Assembly: GCA_033961575.1 (NCBI GenBank)
Contig: CM066727.1
Span: 86,302,501 to 86,366,500, forward strand
Length of the DNA: 64,000 bases
Source of the DNA: Aselliscus stoliczkanus
Lineage: Eukaryota > Chordata > Mammalia > Chiroptera > Hipposideridae
Direction: 5' to 3'
Positions 1-11,694 of the stretch are shown here, piece after piece (the first letter of the stretch is position 1; every line of letters starts with the position of its first letter). The notes under the pieces were generated by a model that worked only from the letters and a program-made list of their open reading frames with translations, was not told the origin of the DNA and did not search any database. Made by a program: the position numbers and the translations under genes.

Positions 1-1244
1 AGCTTAGTCTTTCAAGTCCATGGTCATTTGCTGGCTCCAAACTGTTATGATAATGAGTGTATAACTTTGCCCATTTTTCCCATTAAGGATATTCCCACTG
101 TTTAAGTACAACTTCTAATTTTGCTGTAGCCAGTTTGGCCCCTCAACACTGGAAACAGCTCACTGTCCTGCCACCTTCTTCTATTTGATGAGACTTGTGA
201 TTCAGACATTCTTATCTGAGTGTCCCTTGTCAAGGTGTCATTATTGTGCTTCATAGGTTTCCCTTGTCAGAGTGAGCAAGAAATATAGTAGGTATTTTAC
301 TTCTGCAAAGTAGATTCACATAGGACAATGAAATATGGAAATTGGTGAGAAAATTAGATATCAAATAATTCAAATCACTACCTTTATGAAGTGACTTGGC
401 TCCTTAAATAATTCTCCTGAATAATAAGCAAGGGACATCCTTCTTCACAAATATACCCCCAGATAAGTTATTAGACAGGATTGTTTTGGGGTTTTGACAA
501 ATTATAATGAGGATCCAGAATTTGTACCATTGATGTGCAGAGTGAATATATTTCACTTTCACAATTTTATGACTGTGCATTGAGGGCAATACATCAAAAC
601 CTGAGTTTACTAGATAGTGAATTCTTTGATATTTAATGCACACATAAAATTTAGCTCCTGTTTGCCTAAAGCAATAGCAGGCTGTAATTTCGATACAAGA
701 GATTTATTGGCCTTGTTCTCAACTAACTTCATGTGTGTATAAATCTCAGTCTGCTTGTAGTTCATGTTTATTCTTTGGAAGTTAATGAAATAGGAGACTT
801 TTATCAGTAGCTTAATAGATGGGAGTGAGAAAAAAAAAAAACAGCAGGAATTTATGGCAAGATAAAACCAGGTTTCAAAGGCTGACGGAAATCACCAAAG
901 TGTGAATCCATCTGTTGTGACCTAGGAGGTTGACAACGAAATCAAATTGCTGAAGTCTTCCACTTATAAGAAGTTTCAAGGTCAGACAAATTAGTATTGA
1001 TATGAAATTATTGATTAGCCTTGGAAAGTCAAAAATAATTTCTGTCCTAGGTAGAACTTCTGTTAGAAAACCATACTGAATTCCTACCTTCTGATAAAAT
1101 AGTCAGCATCCCCTTAGACAATATTTCAGACAGACTAGTAGTCCTCAAGTGAGTGTTTTTTAAAAAAAAAAACAAACCACAGTAATATAAAACAACAACA
1201 AAACCAGTACATAAACCATGAGGAATTTAGATAGAGACACAACA

Positions 1245-1495
1245 TAGTGTGTGGATAAGAGCACTGATTCTGGGGCCAAACTTCTTAAGTTTGTTTCATG
1301 CGGTCTCTGCTTCTTTCCACCTGTCTTACCTTGGACACGTTAACTTAACCTGTCTGCCTCAGCCTCTCAATAATAAAAGGGACTTACTAATGATGCCTAT
1401 TTCCTAAGGTTGTAATGAGGATAAAATGAGTTGGCATTTTAAAACAATTGTAACATGATGGCTCGCACATCATAAGCACTATTAATGAACAAGAT
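1245..1495 (+). repeat. MIR SINE remnant
   Basis: The order of motifs matches the ancient mammalian MIR SINE in sense orientation: a 'gagcactgattctgg' segment, a 'taccttggacacgtt' segment, a 'cctcagcctctcaataataaaa' type segment and a 'gttgtaatgaggataaaatgag' type segment. It is diverged and has no intact promoter boxes. Identification is by memory of the family consensus, not alignment. Confidence 0.7.
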
Positions 1496-3169
1496 GGTGA
1501 TGATAATGATGGTGATGATGACTGTGATAAGACAACTTAAATGCGCTTCCTAAAGTCTGTTTGTCCCTGGACCACAGTTATGTCACCCTACTTACCATAA
1601 TGCTCCTCTTTATTTACTATTTGACCAGAGTAGATGTTTCAGCCATCTGAGTCGATTTTAGATTGACTTAGAATTGAAAGATCTAATTTCTGTTTTCTTT
1701 TCTAACACCCAGGAATACATACTTTAGAAAAAAATATTTACAAATACCATAATGATTTCATTCACAAAAGATTTGTAAGGTTATTAAGTAGAAGGACACT
1801 TGCTTTGTTTTTGGTGGTTCAGAGACAGTTAAGCCAATGAATTCCAATTTATAGGGAAATAATATTTTGGCTCAGTGTAAAGAACTTCCCAAAAGTTAGA
1901 GTTTTGTAAAACCTATATGGACTGCCTTGGAATGTAGTGAGTTGCCTGTCAATGAACGTATTCAGACAAGGCTCGTTATGAAGTTCCAGTTCTGAAATAT
2001 TTACAGTCTGTAATTCATTTGCTAAACCTTTGTTCTTCTTTATTCAAGAACTATTTTAGTATTAGTTTCTATTTCACTAATTTGGTTATTGTGAATAACA
2101 AATATGGAAATATATTTAAAATCGTTTGAATTTTTTAAACTTTTATATTGTTCTTGCTTTCAAATATGCAGATATCCTTTTTCAGGCTAATCTTTTGTCT
2201 GGTTTGTATTTTAATGAATTCATTCATTTAGTGAAAAATACTGGGTTATTCTATGTGCCACTCACTGTGCTAATCTTTAGAGATACAAAGTAAGACAAGA
2301 CAAATTCCTTTTCCTCAAGTATTGACATAGGAAAAATATGTTGGAAAAAGTGCCATCCACATGAGATGAAACAGATATGAATCAGAGAATGGTAGTTGTA
2401 CTGGAACTGATTTCTAAGATGCATCAGGTTAATGACACAGAGGGAGTGGAGAAGGTACAATAATCAATACTTATATGATATTGGCACAGACATGCATATA
2501 AGTACTTACCAGCACATGTAAAATTATGTCCTATGTACATTTTTACCAGAAAACTTTCAGATCAATTGAAAGTTAAAATTTAAGAGCAAAATAATTTTAA
2601 CAGCTAGAAGTAAATATAGACTTAGATTTCAATTATTATGAAGCAAGGAATATATAAGCAATATAAAAAAATCACAAAGGAAAAGATTTATAGATTTCAC
2701 ACATTATAAATTAAATTTTACTCATTAAACTATTATAAAAAACATTAAAAAGTATGCAAAAACTGAAAAAATTGCCACTTACATAAGTTCTTAATTTTAA
2801 TAAATGCAGAATTAATTCAACAAAAAGATACATATTGTAGAAAAATTAGCAAGATATAAAAACATATTTCATGGAAGAATGCAAAATGATTAATATCTTA
2901 TACATTCATCCACACTACTAAACTAAGAAAATTAATAAATATAATACCATTATTTTTTAATTATTAATTTATCAGAAAAATTAAATGATAATACCTGGTA
3001 TTGAGAAATAGGGATAATAGGTCCTCTTACTTGTCTCAATGAATCTTTATTTTGGTACAAACTTTCTGGACACCATTTTCAATATATACCTTAAAATTCC
3101 TTAAGACTTTATCCCAGGGAAACAACCTACACTGAGTCCAAAGATTTACCATGCTGTTTATAATAGCAA

Positions 3170-3640
3170 TGCATTAGCTTCCTCTAGCTGCTGTAACAAA
3201 TTACAACAAATTTAGTGGATTATAAAAACCACAAATTATTATTATTTTTACAGTTTTGGAGGTCAGAAGTCTGAAATAGGTCTTACTGAGCTTATTGAAA
3301 TGGGCTGAAATTAAGGTATTGGCAGTATTGCACTCCATCTGGAGGCTCTAGGAAGAATCCATATTTTCACTTGTTCCAGCTCCCAGAGACCACCTGCATT
3401 CCCTGGCTCCTGTTCCCCTTCCATCTTCAAAGCCAGCAGTGGAGCATCTTCTGATCTCTCCTTCACATATCAGGACTCTTGTGATTATACTGGGCTACGC
3501 AGATCACACAGGACAATCTCCAAATCTCAAAACCAATAGGATTTCTAAATCCTATTTACCAAAGTAACATAATCACTGGTTCTGGAGATTAGATATGAAC
3601 ATCTTTGGGGGGTTCCTCCTTCTTCTTACCAAACAAAAGT
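3170..3640 (-). repeat. MaLR-type LTR remnant (antisense)
   Basis: The stretch 'gctgctgtaacaaattac' followed by 'ttttggaggtcagaagtc' is the familiar antisense end of mammalian apparent-LTR (MaLR, MLT/MST-like) repeats. The rest is diverged and the subfamily cannot be named without alignment. It is a solo remnant and I see no internal coding region beside it. Confidence 0.55.
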
Positions 3641-4373
3641 AGAGAATTAGGAAACTATGATACCTTTAAATGATAGAATGTGCCATAGTCTTTTAAAAAT
3701 AACTTGATAAAATTATGCAATAGTTTAAAATATTCATAACATTGGTTAAAAATGAAGTTTGCAAAGCTGCATATAGTCATAACTTTTGGATTAATTATAA
3801 TTCATATGAAAATAACTGGAAGGATAAACAGTGAATAGGCTATTTTTCTGGTTTGGTTTTATTTTTTTCTACAAGGAACATCTATTGCTTTTATAATCAA
3901 TAAAACAGTTGTTTACAGAAACACTTAAATTTCAAAGTTTGCATTTAGAAAAGAGGTTAAGTATTTCATTAATTCGTTAACAAGTAGGGTAATATGGATT
4001 GTTATTTTAGAAACAAAAGTAGTGAACTAAAAGTAAGGCTTCTTATTATTCTTTGCTATTTGATCCTACTGTGGACACATAAAAAGTGACTTCATGATCA
4101 GAGGATTCTTAATACATTTTGTTGACATATCATTGACAAATACTCATTTTTATAGATAACAAGAGTTTAATTTTCCCAATATCATACTTGAAGTTATTGG
4201 TTCTGTTAAGTTTATATATTGAATGTTGATACTAAAAAGTACTTTTGTGATAAAGTAGAGGGATTAGAGCTAGTAAAACAATGTCAGGTATATCATAATT
4301 TAAATATTTTGATGATTTAAAATTTTGATATGCATTTTGGAATGTAACATTAGGAAATTTCCATCCTCCGATT

Positions 4374-4480
4374 TTTTATTTTTTTTTTGAGGGCAGTGTC
4401 ACTGGCCCTCACATGTGGGACCTGAACCGGGGCCGCCGGCTTCCCAAGCCAGCGCTTAATCACCGCCACTCAGCCGGCCC
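4374..4480 (-). mobile_element. tRNA-headed SINE, short form
   Basis: On the minus strand the element starts with a GGGCCGGCTGAGTGG-type tRNA-like head. It continues through an A-box-like region and a B-box-like GGTTCAGGTCC and a short 'agggccagtgacactgccctc' body, and ends in an A-rich tail (seen as T run at 4374-4390). It is flanked by near-perfect 12-bp target duplications, catcctccgatt at 4362-4373 and cattctccgatt at 4481-4492. The same head is found in four other copies in the window. Confidence 0.85.
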
Positions 4481-4549
4481 CATTCTCCGATTGTTTGAAG
4501 AAAAACCTTATGTAAGAATATTTGAATGCAATATATTATCAGCAACCTT

Positions 4550-4625
4550 CAATAAAGTACATAGCTTGTGGCAAGCTGAATAACGATCCCAAAGTACCCA
4601 GAACCTAATCCCTGACAGAACTGGC
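4550..4625 (+). repeat. LTR-like fragment (tentative)
   Basis: The motif 'aagctgaataacgatcccaaag' followed by 'cctaatccctg' resembles the start of an ancient mammalian LTR-type repeat also glimpsed at about 8030-8330. It is short and diverged, so the family is uncertain. Confidence 0.35.
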
Positions 4626-5179
4626 ATCTTTGGATGTCTGTGGGTCACTGAGAACAAAGAAAAGTGGGGAGCAGCTTGCTGCAGTGGCACTGCTCAATCC
4701 AGTTAGGAGAAAGTTTACAACTTGAGCCTTCTTCCTTGGGAGGCAGAGAGAGGAGTGGAGTGATGTCCAGTGTTACAGCGTACCAGCTACCAGAGACTAG
4801 TATGTCTTGTCTAACTCAGAGAGCTGATCGGAGCTGGCATACTTTGGATGCCAAGTGGCCTCTGAGAACAAGAGAAATTGAGGCAGCCTGTTTTTGTAGA
4901 ACCAGAACTAGTAGTGTTGCAGGGAGTCACCAGAGGAAGCAAGATTATGAGCTTCTGAGAAGGAAACCAGCAAGCCTCTCTAATTGAGAAATTGCACACA
5001 CAGACCCTTCAAAATCACATACCCCCAAGAAAGGTTTCAGAGGCCCCCAGAATGTCTAACCAGGCTAATTGGTAAAGGTCTTCTTCTGTATAAAGCCAGT
5101 CCTTTAATGACTGGGAGAGGCAGCTGTTTTTTCAAGTGCATGGATCCCAAGCATGAAGTTACAATACACCTGATGAAAC

Positions 5180-6130
5180 AGGGAAATATGACCCCAAAAA
5201 GGTATAAAACAAATCTCCAGAAACCAACTTTAAAGAAATGGAGCTATATGAATTATGTGACATAGAATTCAAAACAACCCTCATAAAGATGCCTTATGAA
5301 ATCAAGAATACAAAGCATAAACACAATGAGAATATCAATAAAGAAGTGGAAAATATAAGAAAGAACCCAACAGATATTTGGGGATTGAATAAATGAACTG
5401 AAAAATTTACCAGAGGGATTCAAAAACAGGTTGACATGCAGAATAAAGAATCATGAATCTCAAAGACAGATCATTTCAAATGACTGGATCAGTCAGAGGA
5501 ACAACAACAACAAAAAAGAATGAAAAAGTGTGAAGAAAACCAAAGGTGTTTATGGGACACCATCAGGTGGACCAATATGTGTGCTGTGGGAGTCCAGAAG
5601 AAGATAGGCAGGGGCAGAAAGTTTATTTAAAGAAATAATGATATAAAATATCCCAAATCTGCATAAAGAAATGGACATCGAGATTCAAGAACCTCAAATC
5701 CACTACAGTGGACTCTAATTAGGATAAATTTAAAGAAATCCACATTGACATATATTATAATCAAAGTGTCAAATGTGAAAAACAGAATTTTGGAAACAGC
5801 AAGTAAAAAGCAAGATTTCACCTAGAAGGGAAACTCTATAGGACCATCAGTGGATTTCTTTGCAGAAACCTTGCAGACCAGAAGGGAGTAAGATGACATT
5901 TATTCAAATTGCTGAAAAAAGAAACTGCCAACCAAGAATACTATATCTGCCAAAACCACCCTTCAAATATGAAAGAAATATAAAAAAATTCACAGATTAA
6001 AAAAAAAACAATCTGAAGGAGTTTATCACAATCAGACTTGCCTTCCAAGAAATGCTAAAAGGAGCCCTTCAAGTTCAAACGAAAGAACTTTAAATAGCAA
6101 CACAAAAGCCTATGAAAGTACAAAGCTCAC
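5180..6130 (+). mobile_element. Ancient L1/HAL1 ORF1-region remnant
   Basis: The sequence follows the sense strand of an old L1M/HAL1 ORF1 region. A 'cattgacatatattataatcaaag' segment leads to 'gcagaaaccttgcagaccagaaggg', then 'aactgccaaccaagaatactatat', and the typical ORF1 end around 6040-6095 that decodes to LQEMLKG-like residues. Many frameshifts and stops make it non-coding. The GC-richer stretch 4640-5180 just upstream may be its 5' UTR, but I cannot confirm that. Confidence 0.65.
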
Positions 6131-6149
6131 TGATAAAGGTATAAATACC

Positions 6150-6370
6150 AGAGGTGCCAAAAAATTGTATACAAGTGGACACTTTGGTCAACGTTGCTCA
6201 AGCAGTAGTTCACCATAATCTGAAGTGTCTGAATGCTGATGGTAACCACTTTGAGCACCTCTTGTAATTACAGAAGCCAAATGTGACTCTCTTCATCTTT
6301 TGTTATTGGTATATATTGAGTATTACAATTTTAATACAGTTTTCCTTTCTTAAAATGTGTACACATTCCC
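6150..6370. mobile_element. Mariner-like DNA transposon remnant
   Basis: The left end 'gaggtgccaaaaaattgtatac' is roughly inverted at the right end (about 6335-6360, 'ttaaaatgtgtacacatt'). The right part, 'gtattacaattttaatacagttttcc', recurs at about 51255-51300 beside a similar terminal palindrome. This fits a non-autonomous Tc1/mariner element. Boundaries are approximate. Confidence 0.5.
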
Positions 6371-7300
6371 TGATTTCAAAACATAGAAAGCTACAGTAAT
6401 CAAAGCAATGTAGTACTGACATAAAGACAGACATATAGAGTAATGGAACAAAATAAGAGCCCAGAAACAAACGCTTGCATGTACAGTGAAATGATTTTCA
6501 ACAAAGTGTCAAGACTACACAATTGGGAAAGGGTAGTCTCTTCAGCAAATGGTATTGGGAAAAGTGAAATTGGTCCCTCACCTTATATCATCCATAAAAA
6601 TCAACTCAAAATGGATTAAAGAACTAAACATAAGACCTGAAACTACAAAACTCCTAGAAGAAAACAGAGGGCCCAAATTTCATAATATTGATATTGGTGA
6701 TGATTTCTTGGACATGGCACCAACAGCACAAGTAGCAAAAGCAAAAATAGATAAGTGGAACTATAATACATCAAACTTAAAAGCTTCTATGCAAGAAAGA
6801 AAACAATTAACAGAGTGAAAGGAAACCTATAGAATGAGAAAAAATATTTGCAAACAATATATCTGATAAGGGATTAATATCCATAATATGTAAGGAGCTC
6901 CTGCAACTCATAGCAAAAAACAAACAAACAAAACCCCTAAATAACCTGATTTTAAAATGGGCAAAGAACTAAATAGGAGTTTCTCCAAGGAAGACATACA
7001 AATAGCCAACAGATATATGACAAGCTGTTCAACATCACTAATCATCAAGGAAATGTAAATCAAGACAACAATGAGATAACTTCATAGCAGTTAGAATGGC
7101 CATTATATGAAAAACAGAAAACAACCCTTCTCAAAAAAATAGCAAGTCTTGGTGATGATGTAGAGAAATTGTAACCCTTGTGCTCTGTTGCTGGGGATGT
7201 AAGATGATGCAGCTGGTATGGAAAACAGTATGGAGGGTCCTCAAAATATTAAACATAGAATTGCCACATGATCCAGCAACCCCACTTCCAGAGGAAAATC
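6370..7300 (+). mobile_element. L1 fragment, ORF2 C-terminal region
   Basis: Sense-strand L1 ORF2 sequence. The frame at 6549-6818 decodes to recognisable ORF2 C-terminal segments, including INSKWIKELNIRPET and a following IDKWN motif. Downstream is the 'tcaaggaaatgtaaatcaagac' and 'gccacatgatccagcaacccc' stretch. It stops short of the ORF2 end and has no poly-A. Stops and frameshifts make it a dead remnant. Confidence 0.85.
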
Positions 7301-7309
7301 AAATTTTCC

Positions 7310-7720
7310 TCTACCTGTATATCTTCTAGCTGATTATTATGTGTCTATATGAATGCAGTTGATTTTTGTGTGCAAATCATACTACATTTCTGAATTTTTA
7401 TTTGAATTAATTTTATCACTGATTTACTAAGATTTTCCAGGTACACCATCATGTTGCCTGCAAATAAAAGTAGTTTTGGTTCTTCATTTCCAGTTCTTAT
7501 GTCCCTAATTATTTTTCCTAATCTAATTAACTTGGCAAATAAGTCCAGAACAATGTTACGTAGAAGCAGAGATTGTCCTTGATTTCTGTCCCTGAGTTTA
7601 GTGGGAAAGCCTCATTGAATAACATCCATCTATTTCTATTTCTCAAGAATTTGTTAAGAAACATAACAGTTTCACCAATATGACTTATAGACTGAAATCT
7701 ATAAAACAATCAGTAAAAGA
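7310..7720 (-). mobile_element. L1 fragment, ORF2 reverse-transcriptase region, antisense
   Basis: Antisense L1 ORF2. The stretch around 7425-7480, 'tttccaggtacaccatcatg', corresponds to the complement of the reverse-transcriptase active-site neighbourhood. The following 'gcagagattgtccttgatttc' matches the next antisense segment. It abuts an opposite-orientation L1 piece (6370-7300). Diverged and non-coding. Confidence 0.75.
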
Positions 7721-8029
7721 TTGTGTGTGTGTGTATGTGTGTGTGCGTGCACATGTGTGCATTTATTTCAGGTTTTATGGAAATTGGCTCTAGTCTCTTC
7801 TTTGAACTAGAATATGCTTTTCAGCTCCTATATATTCTAAGGTTCCAAGTGGCTGCTTATGCTCACCTGGATTCTTCTCACAATAAAAGGAAGGGATCAG
7901 AAGTGCCTCCAGAAAGAACTATACATGCATTTTTACTGTGCCCATGTATCTCTGAAAGACTGTTATTTTTATGCTTAGAAAAAATTTTACAGGAAACAAT
8001 TGTTGCAAAAGCAAAAACCAACCTTGGTT

Positions 8030-8330
8030 ATTGTGGTATGTTGAAAAAATGCTTCCTTCCAAATATACTCACCTTCTAATCCCTGAAACCTATGAATCTG
8101 ACTTTATATGGCAAAGAGTTAATTTTACCTTATATGGTATAATTATGTTAAAGATCTTGAGAAGATAAGCTTATCCTGGAATATTCAGGTGGGCCCTATA
8201 TGCAATCACATGTACCCTTATAAGAGATAGATGTAGGGAGTTTTGAGAGACAGAAAAACTCAGAAGCCAGGACTGAAACAGACATCATCTAAACGATCAA
8301 AATCAGCAGCATTACCAAGGGGAAGATGGA
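8030..8330 (+). repeat. Ancient LTR-type repeat (tentative)
   Basis: The run 'taatccctgaaacctatgaatc', then 'tatggcaaagagttaat', then 'atcctggaatattcaggtgggccc', then 'acccttataagag' is a familiar ancient mammalian interspersed repeat, which I place tentatively with MaLR-like LTRs. No coding potential is seen. Confidence 0.45.
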
Positions 8331-8562
8331 CAGAATATCATTATATATAGCAGTATTCAGTCCAAGAATGAGTAATCCAAACCTAATCATGAGGCGATAT
8401 CAGACAAACCCAAAACGAAGAACATTCTATTTAGTAAGGAGGGAGTAGGATTGTCATCCTGAATAATGTTAATGTCATAAAGACAAAGAAAGACTGTGCA
8501 ATTGTATGAGATTAAGGGACACTAAAGAGACATGGCAAATAAATGCAATACTTACCCCTAGA

Positions 8563-8972
8563 AGGGACGAGGCAACATAAACTGATAACTACAATACTAC
8601 TGCAGAGACAGAAGAGACAGTTTAGGGAATATAATCAATAAGGTTGTAAATATATTTTTTTAGGGGAACAGAAGGATGCATGTCTTTTTAGGGAGACCAC
8701 TTCATGGACGGTGTAGTGGCCTTACCACTGCACTGTGCATCTGAAACTGCCGCTGAACAATATTATATGTCAACTATAATTTAACACATATATAGTCATG
8801 GGATTGGAATATAGTGTGGGGATGGAGTCAATGGAATTGTAATAGATATGTATGATATCAGGGGTGAAGGGGCAGGGGAGGGGGGAGTCACTTTGTAAGG
8901 GGTGAAAAAAAAACTATTGCATTGTTTTGTACATCTGTAACTAATAGTAATAAAAATAATAATAATAAAAAA
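8563..8972 (+). mobile_element. Young L1 3'-end insertion with 16-bp TSD
   Basis: A 5'-truncated L1 in sense orientation. Its last 90 bases ('gtcactttgtaaggggtg', then 'actattgcattgttttgtac') are the complement of the L1 3' ends at 14888 and 36520, so it belongs to the same L1 lineage. It ends in an A/AAT-rich tail. Perfect 16-bp target duplications (aatacttacccctaga) lie at 8547-8562 and 8973-8988, marking an ordinary target-primed insertion. Confidence 0.85.
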
Positions 8973-9066
8973 AATACTTACCCCTAGACTGGATCCCATA
9001 TTGGGACAGAGGAAATGCTATAAAATTCATCATTGAGTCAGTCCAACTGATGAAATTGAAATACAA

Positions 9067-9069
<3 letters not shown>

Positions 9070-9100
<31 letters not shown>
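9070..9100. repeat. (AAT)n microsatellite
   Basis: About ten uninterrupted AAT/ATA units, near the TSD-bounded L1 insertion that ends in a related (AAT)n tail. Confidence 0.9.
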
Positions 9101-9102
<2 letters not shown>

Positions 9103-9669
9103 AATACAAATAACAAATATCATATCAATGTTATAATTCCTAAAATAGATAATTGTACTATGGTGAATTTCTCTATATTCAGATGTAATTATTCAGAGAG
9201 AAAAAGAAAGAAGTACAAGAAAATAATAAAGTAAATGAGGTGAAATGTTATAAAATACAGATTGTACCATTTTTTCTTTGTACGATTCATTTTCTGCAAC
9301 TTTTTTTTTCAAATTTGAAATTATTTCCAAATAAAAATTAAAATATATTTTAAAAAATTATATTATTTTAACCTAGAAATTTTATGGAAAATCCCACTAA
9401 GCCAAACTCTTCAAAGTGTTTATGATGTCAAATTAGATCCTCAGATATTTTGACATGCATGATGGGCTTATGCAGTTCATGTCATCTGCTGCATTGCCCT
9501 TGACAAATAGAACTGTGCAATATTTGGATTTTTCGGACACTGGTAATTAGTCACTAAACAATTGCTCTGGTCCCTTGAATATTAGCAAGCTCAGCTCACT
9601 CTTTACGTCACATTGTATTTTTCTTTTCTGTTCATTATTTTATTCATTAAATATATATTGAGTGCCTAT

Positions 9670-9965
9670 TATATGCAAAAATTTTTATTAAATTTTTTCA
9701 GTGACATTGGTTAATAAAATTATATAGGCTTCAAGTGTACACTTCTATAGTACATCATCTCTATATTGCATTGTTTGTTCACCACCCAAATTCAAATCTC
9801 CTTCCATCACAATATATTTGACCCCCTTTACCCTCTTCTACCTCCCACTCTTCCTCCTTACCCTCTGGTAACCTCTAAACTGTTGTCTGTGTCTGTTAGT
9901 GTTTGCCTCTTTGTTTGTCTTGTTCATTTCTTGTTTTCAGTTTTACATACATGTATTCTTTAAAA
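9670..9965 (-). mobile_element. L1 3' UTR fragment, antisense
   Basis: The sequence 'tgacattggttaataaaatt', then 'ataggcttcaagtgtac', then 'ttcaccacccaaattcaaatc' is the antisense 3' UTR of a second L1 subtype. A sense copy of the same subtype lies at about 40964-41320. I recall this subtype as common in laurasiatherian genomes, bats included. Confidence 0.8.
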
Positions 9966-10249
9966 AATATTGTTATTGTATCCAGAGTTTCTGAATTTCC
10001 ATCAGCAAGAGTAAGCTTTCTATTCCCTCCTTTCCCCCTTGTATAAAGTCAACAGGATCTCCCCATCATTTTCTGCTCCTACCCTACCTACTCTGCTCAC
10101 TCTAATTAATGAGGCGAGTAGTAAAAATCAAGCTTGATGATGTGAAATAAAGAGGAATTTTCTTACAAATAGACATCAAAACCACAAAATCAGAACTATA
10201 GTTAATATATACTCTCCACACACCATGGCTACATGACTAGTTTTGTTTC

Positions 10250-10361
10250 TAGAGGCAGCAGAAATTTAAGATTCAAGAATTTTTTTCCCAAAGGGCTTTG
10301 GGGGTCCCATACATATAATATTTTGAATAACTGAAAAATCCATCTGCAATTTATAGACATC
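10250..10361 (+). repeat. Copy A of a ~115-bp direct repeat flanking a GPM6A exon
   Basis: A segment beginning 'tagaggcagcagaa', with 'ttttttcccaaagggctttgg' in the middle and 'agaaaaatcca'-like sequence near its end. It matches 11574-11694 in the same orientation, on the other side of the exon. I do not recognise the family. It could be an undescribed interspersed repeat or a local duplication. Confidence 0.7.

Positions 10362-10363
<2 letters not shown>

Positions 10364-10448
<85 letters not shown>
10364..10448. repeat. (CT)n microsatellite, about 42 units
   Basis: An 85-bp uninterrupted dinucleotide run. It sits directly after copy A of the exon-flanking repeat. The matching position in copy B has only a short 'gtgtgtctctcc' stretch, so the run expanded from a pyrimidine-rich seed. 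Confidence 0.97.
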
Positions 10449-10452
<4 letters not shown>

Positions 10453-11188
10453 GTGAGAAAAGGAAGAATATGTACCTACCCATTTCTTCATGGAATTCTG
10501 CTGTAATTTGGCTCAGGCACAATTCCATGTATACCCATTAGTGATTCTGCCTAAAAGGTTGACTTCTCAAAATTACAACTTATTTCTAAAACTATAGTTT
10601 TTATTATTGATGTTACCATCAGCAGAAAATATTTGTAATAGCGTATAGTAAATGTGAAATAAAATACAGTTGACTTTTTATAACAAGAAAAATGACATCA
10701 TTATACCTAAAACAAATGCATTGTTTACCATAAAGCTGTTTTCTTCTTTTATATGTTTTTAAAACTCAGTGATATATACATAAATCTTTATATTTGATAT
10801 TTTATCATAATTAGAGAAATCATGATAATTATCCTACTTAACAAATGAATTGAGTCAAACTCCTTTAGAAATGTGATTCACTGCTTATCCAAGACTAGTT
10901 TGGTGTGAACCAGCAGTGGGGTTGGGAAGGAGGAAAGAGGAAAAAACCTACAATCAAGAAACCTACAATCAAAAAAATCCCTTATCAGCAGATACTGGAG
11001 ATGGCAGAACAAAATGTATATACAAATATTAGGCAAATAGAGCAAAAATGTTTTAATGTCTAACCTCCATTATGAACATAAATATTCTATACCTTTCATT
11101 CCAAAGGGCCCTTGAGCTCTTGAGAATCCATCGCTGGATCAGCCAATAAGAGTTATTAAAGTGAATCACTTTGTCTTCTTTCCCCCAG

Positions 11189-11345
11189 GATCGACATCTT
11201 TAAGTATGTGATCTACGGCATCGCAGCTGCCTTCTTTGTGTACGGCATTTTGCTGATGGTGGAAGGTTTCTTCACCACGGGTGCCATCAAAGACCTCTAT
11301 GGGGATTTCAAAATCACCACTTGCGGCAGATGTGTGAGCGCCTGG
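11189..11345 (+). CDS. GPM6A: GPM6A coding exon 3: residues 78-129, TM2 region
   Basis: M6A is a neuronal plasma-membrane proteolipid that promotes filopodia, neurite outgrowth and synapse formation. This 157-nt exon is preceded by a pyrimidine tract and CAG, and followed by a GTACGT donor. Its first base completes a split ATG; then 52 codons read from IDIFKYVIYGIAAAFFVYG through KITTCGRCVSAW. It covers the second membrane span and the intracellular loop. In PLP1 the equivalent exon is 262 nt. The 105-nt PLP-specific part is absent, giving the DM20-like form expected for M6 proteins. The match to my memory of mammalian GPM6A is essentially complete. The first 77 residues lie outside the window. 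Confidence 0.98.
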
Positions 11346-11573
11346 GTACGTTATTTGCGTCTGTTCAGTGTTTGATGTGGGTTTATTTTAATAGCACACA
11401 GGTGTTTGTATTCATCTGTCAAGTATTAAAGTATTTTTTAACACAGTCACATTCCCTCCCTCCTCTGATTGCTATGTTAAATCATAATAATATTATTTCC
11501 TAGATGAAGATTATTCCATGTGAAAGTTCAGTTTCAAATTCTCAAATCACATACAACACAACGAGCTTAAATT

Positions 11574-11694
11574 TAGAGGCAGCAGAACAATAGCTTGATT
11601 TATGATTTTTTCCCAAAGGGCTTTGGATTTCCAATATAATATTTAGGAAAACAGAAAAATCCACTACTACTTGTAGACAATACGTGTGTCTCTC
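11574..11694 (+). repeat. Copy B of the ~115-bp direct repeat flanking a GPM6A exon
   Basis: Partner of 10250-10361. Both start 'tagaggcagcagaa', share 'ttttttcccaaagggctttgg', an 'atataatattt' stretch and 'cagaaaaatcca'-like sequence, and end with '(t)tgtagaca'. The gap between the two copies is about 1.2 kb and includes the 157-nt exon. Confidence 0.7.

Larger units (their letters stand above)
1..11188 (+). other. GPM6A: GPM6A intron (3' part), upstream of first visible exon
   Basis: Intronic DNA ending in a pyrimidine tract and AG acceptor at 11187-11188. It is AT-rich and holds a MIR (about 1245-1495), a MaLR-like LTR (about 3170-3640), a SINE (4374-4480), an ancient L1/HAL1 ORF1 region (about 5180-6130), a mariner-like remnant (about 6150-6370), L1 pieces (6370-7720), an LTR-like fragment (about 8030-8330), a young L1 3' end (8563-8972), another L1 3' end (about 9670-9965) and a CT microsatellite (10364-10448). 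In 1-1240, 1500-3160, 3640-4360 and 10450-11180 I see no gene or clear repeat; a weak L1-like stretch may lie around 3020-3165. Confidence 0.85.

Noticed and set aside
11189..11345. Possible loss of part of the exon compared with PLP1
   Set aside because: The 105-nt PLP-specific segment is absent from M6 proteins in general, so the 157-nt length is normal.
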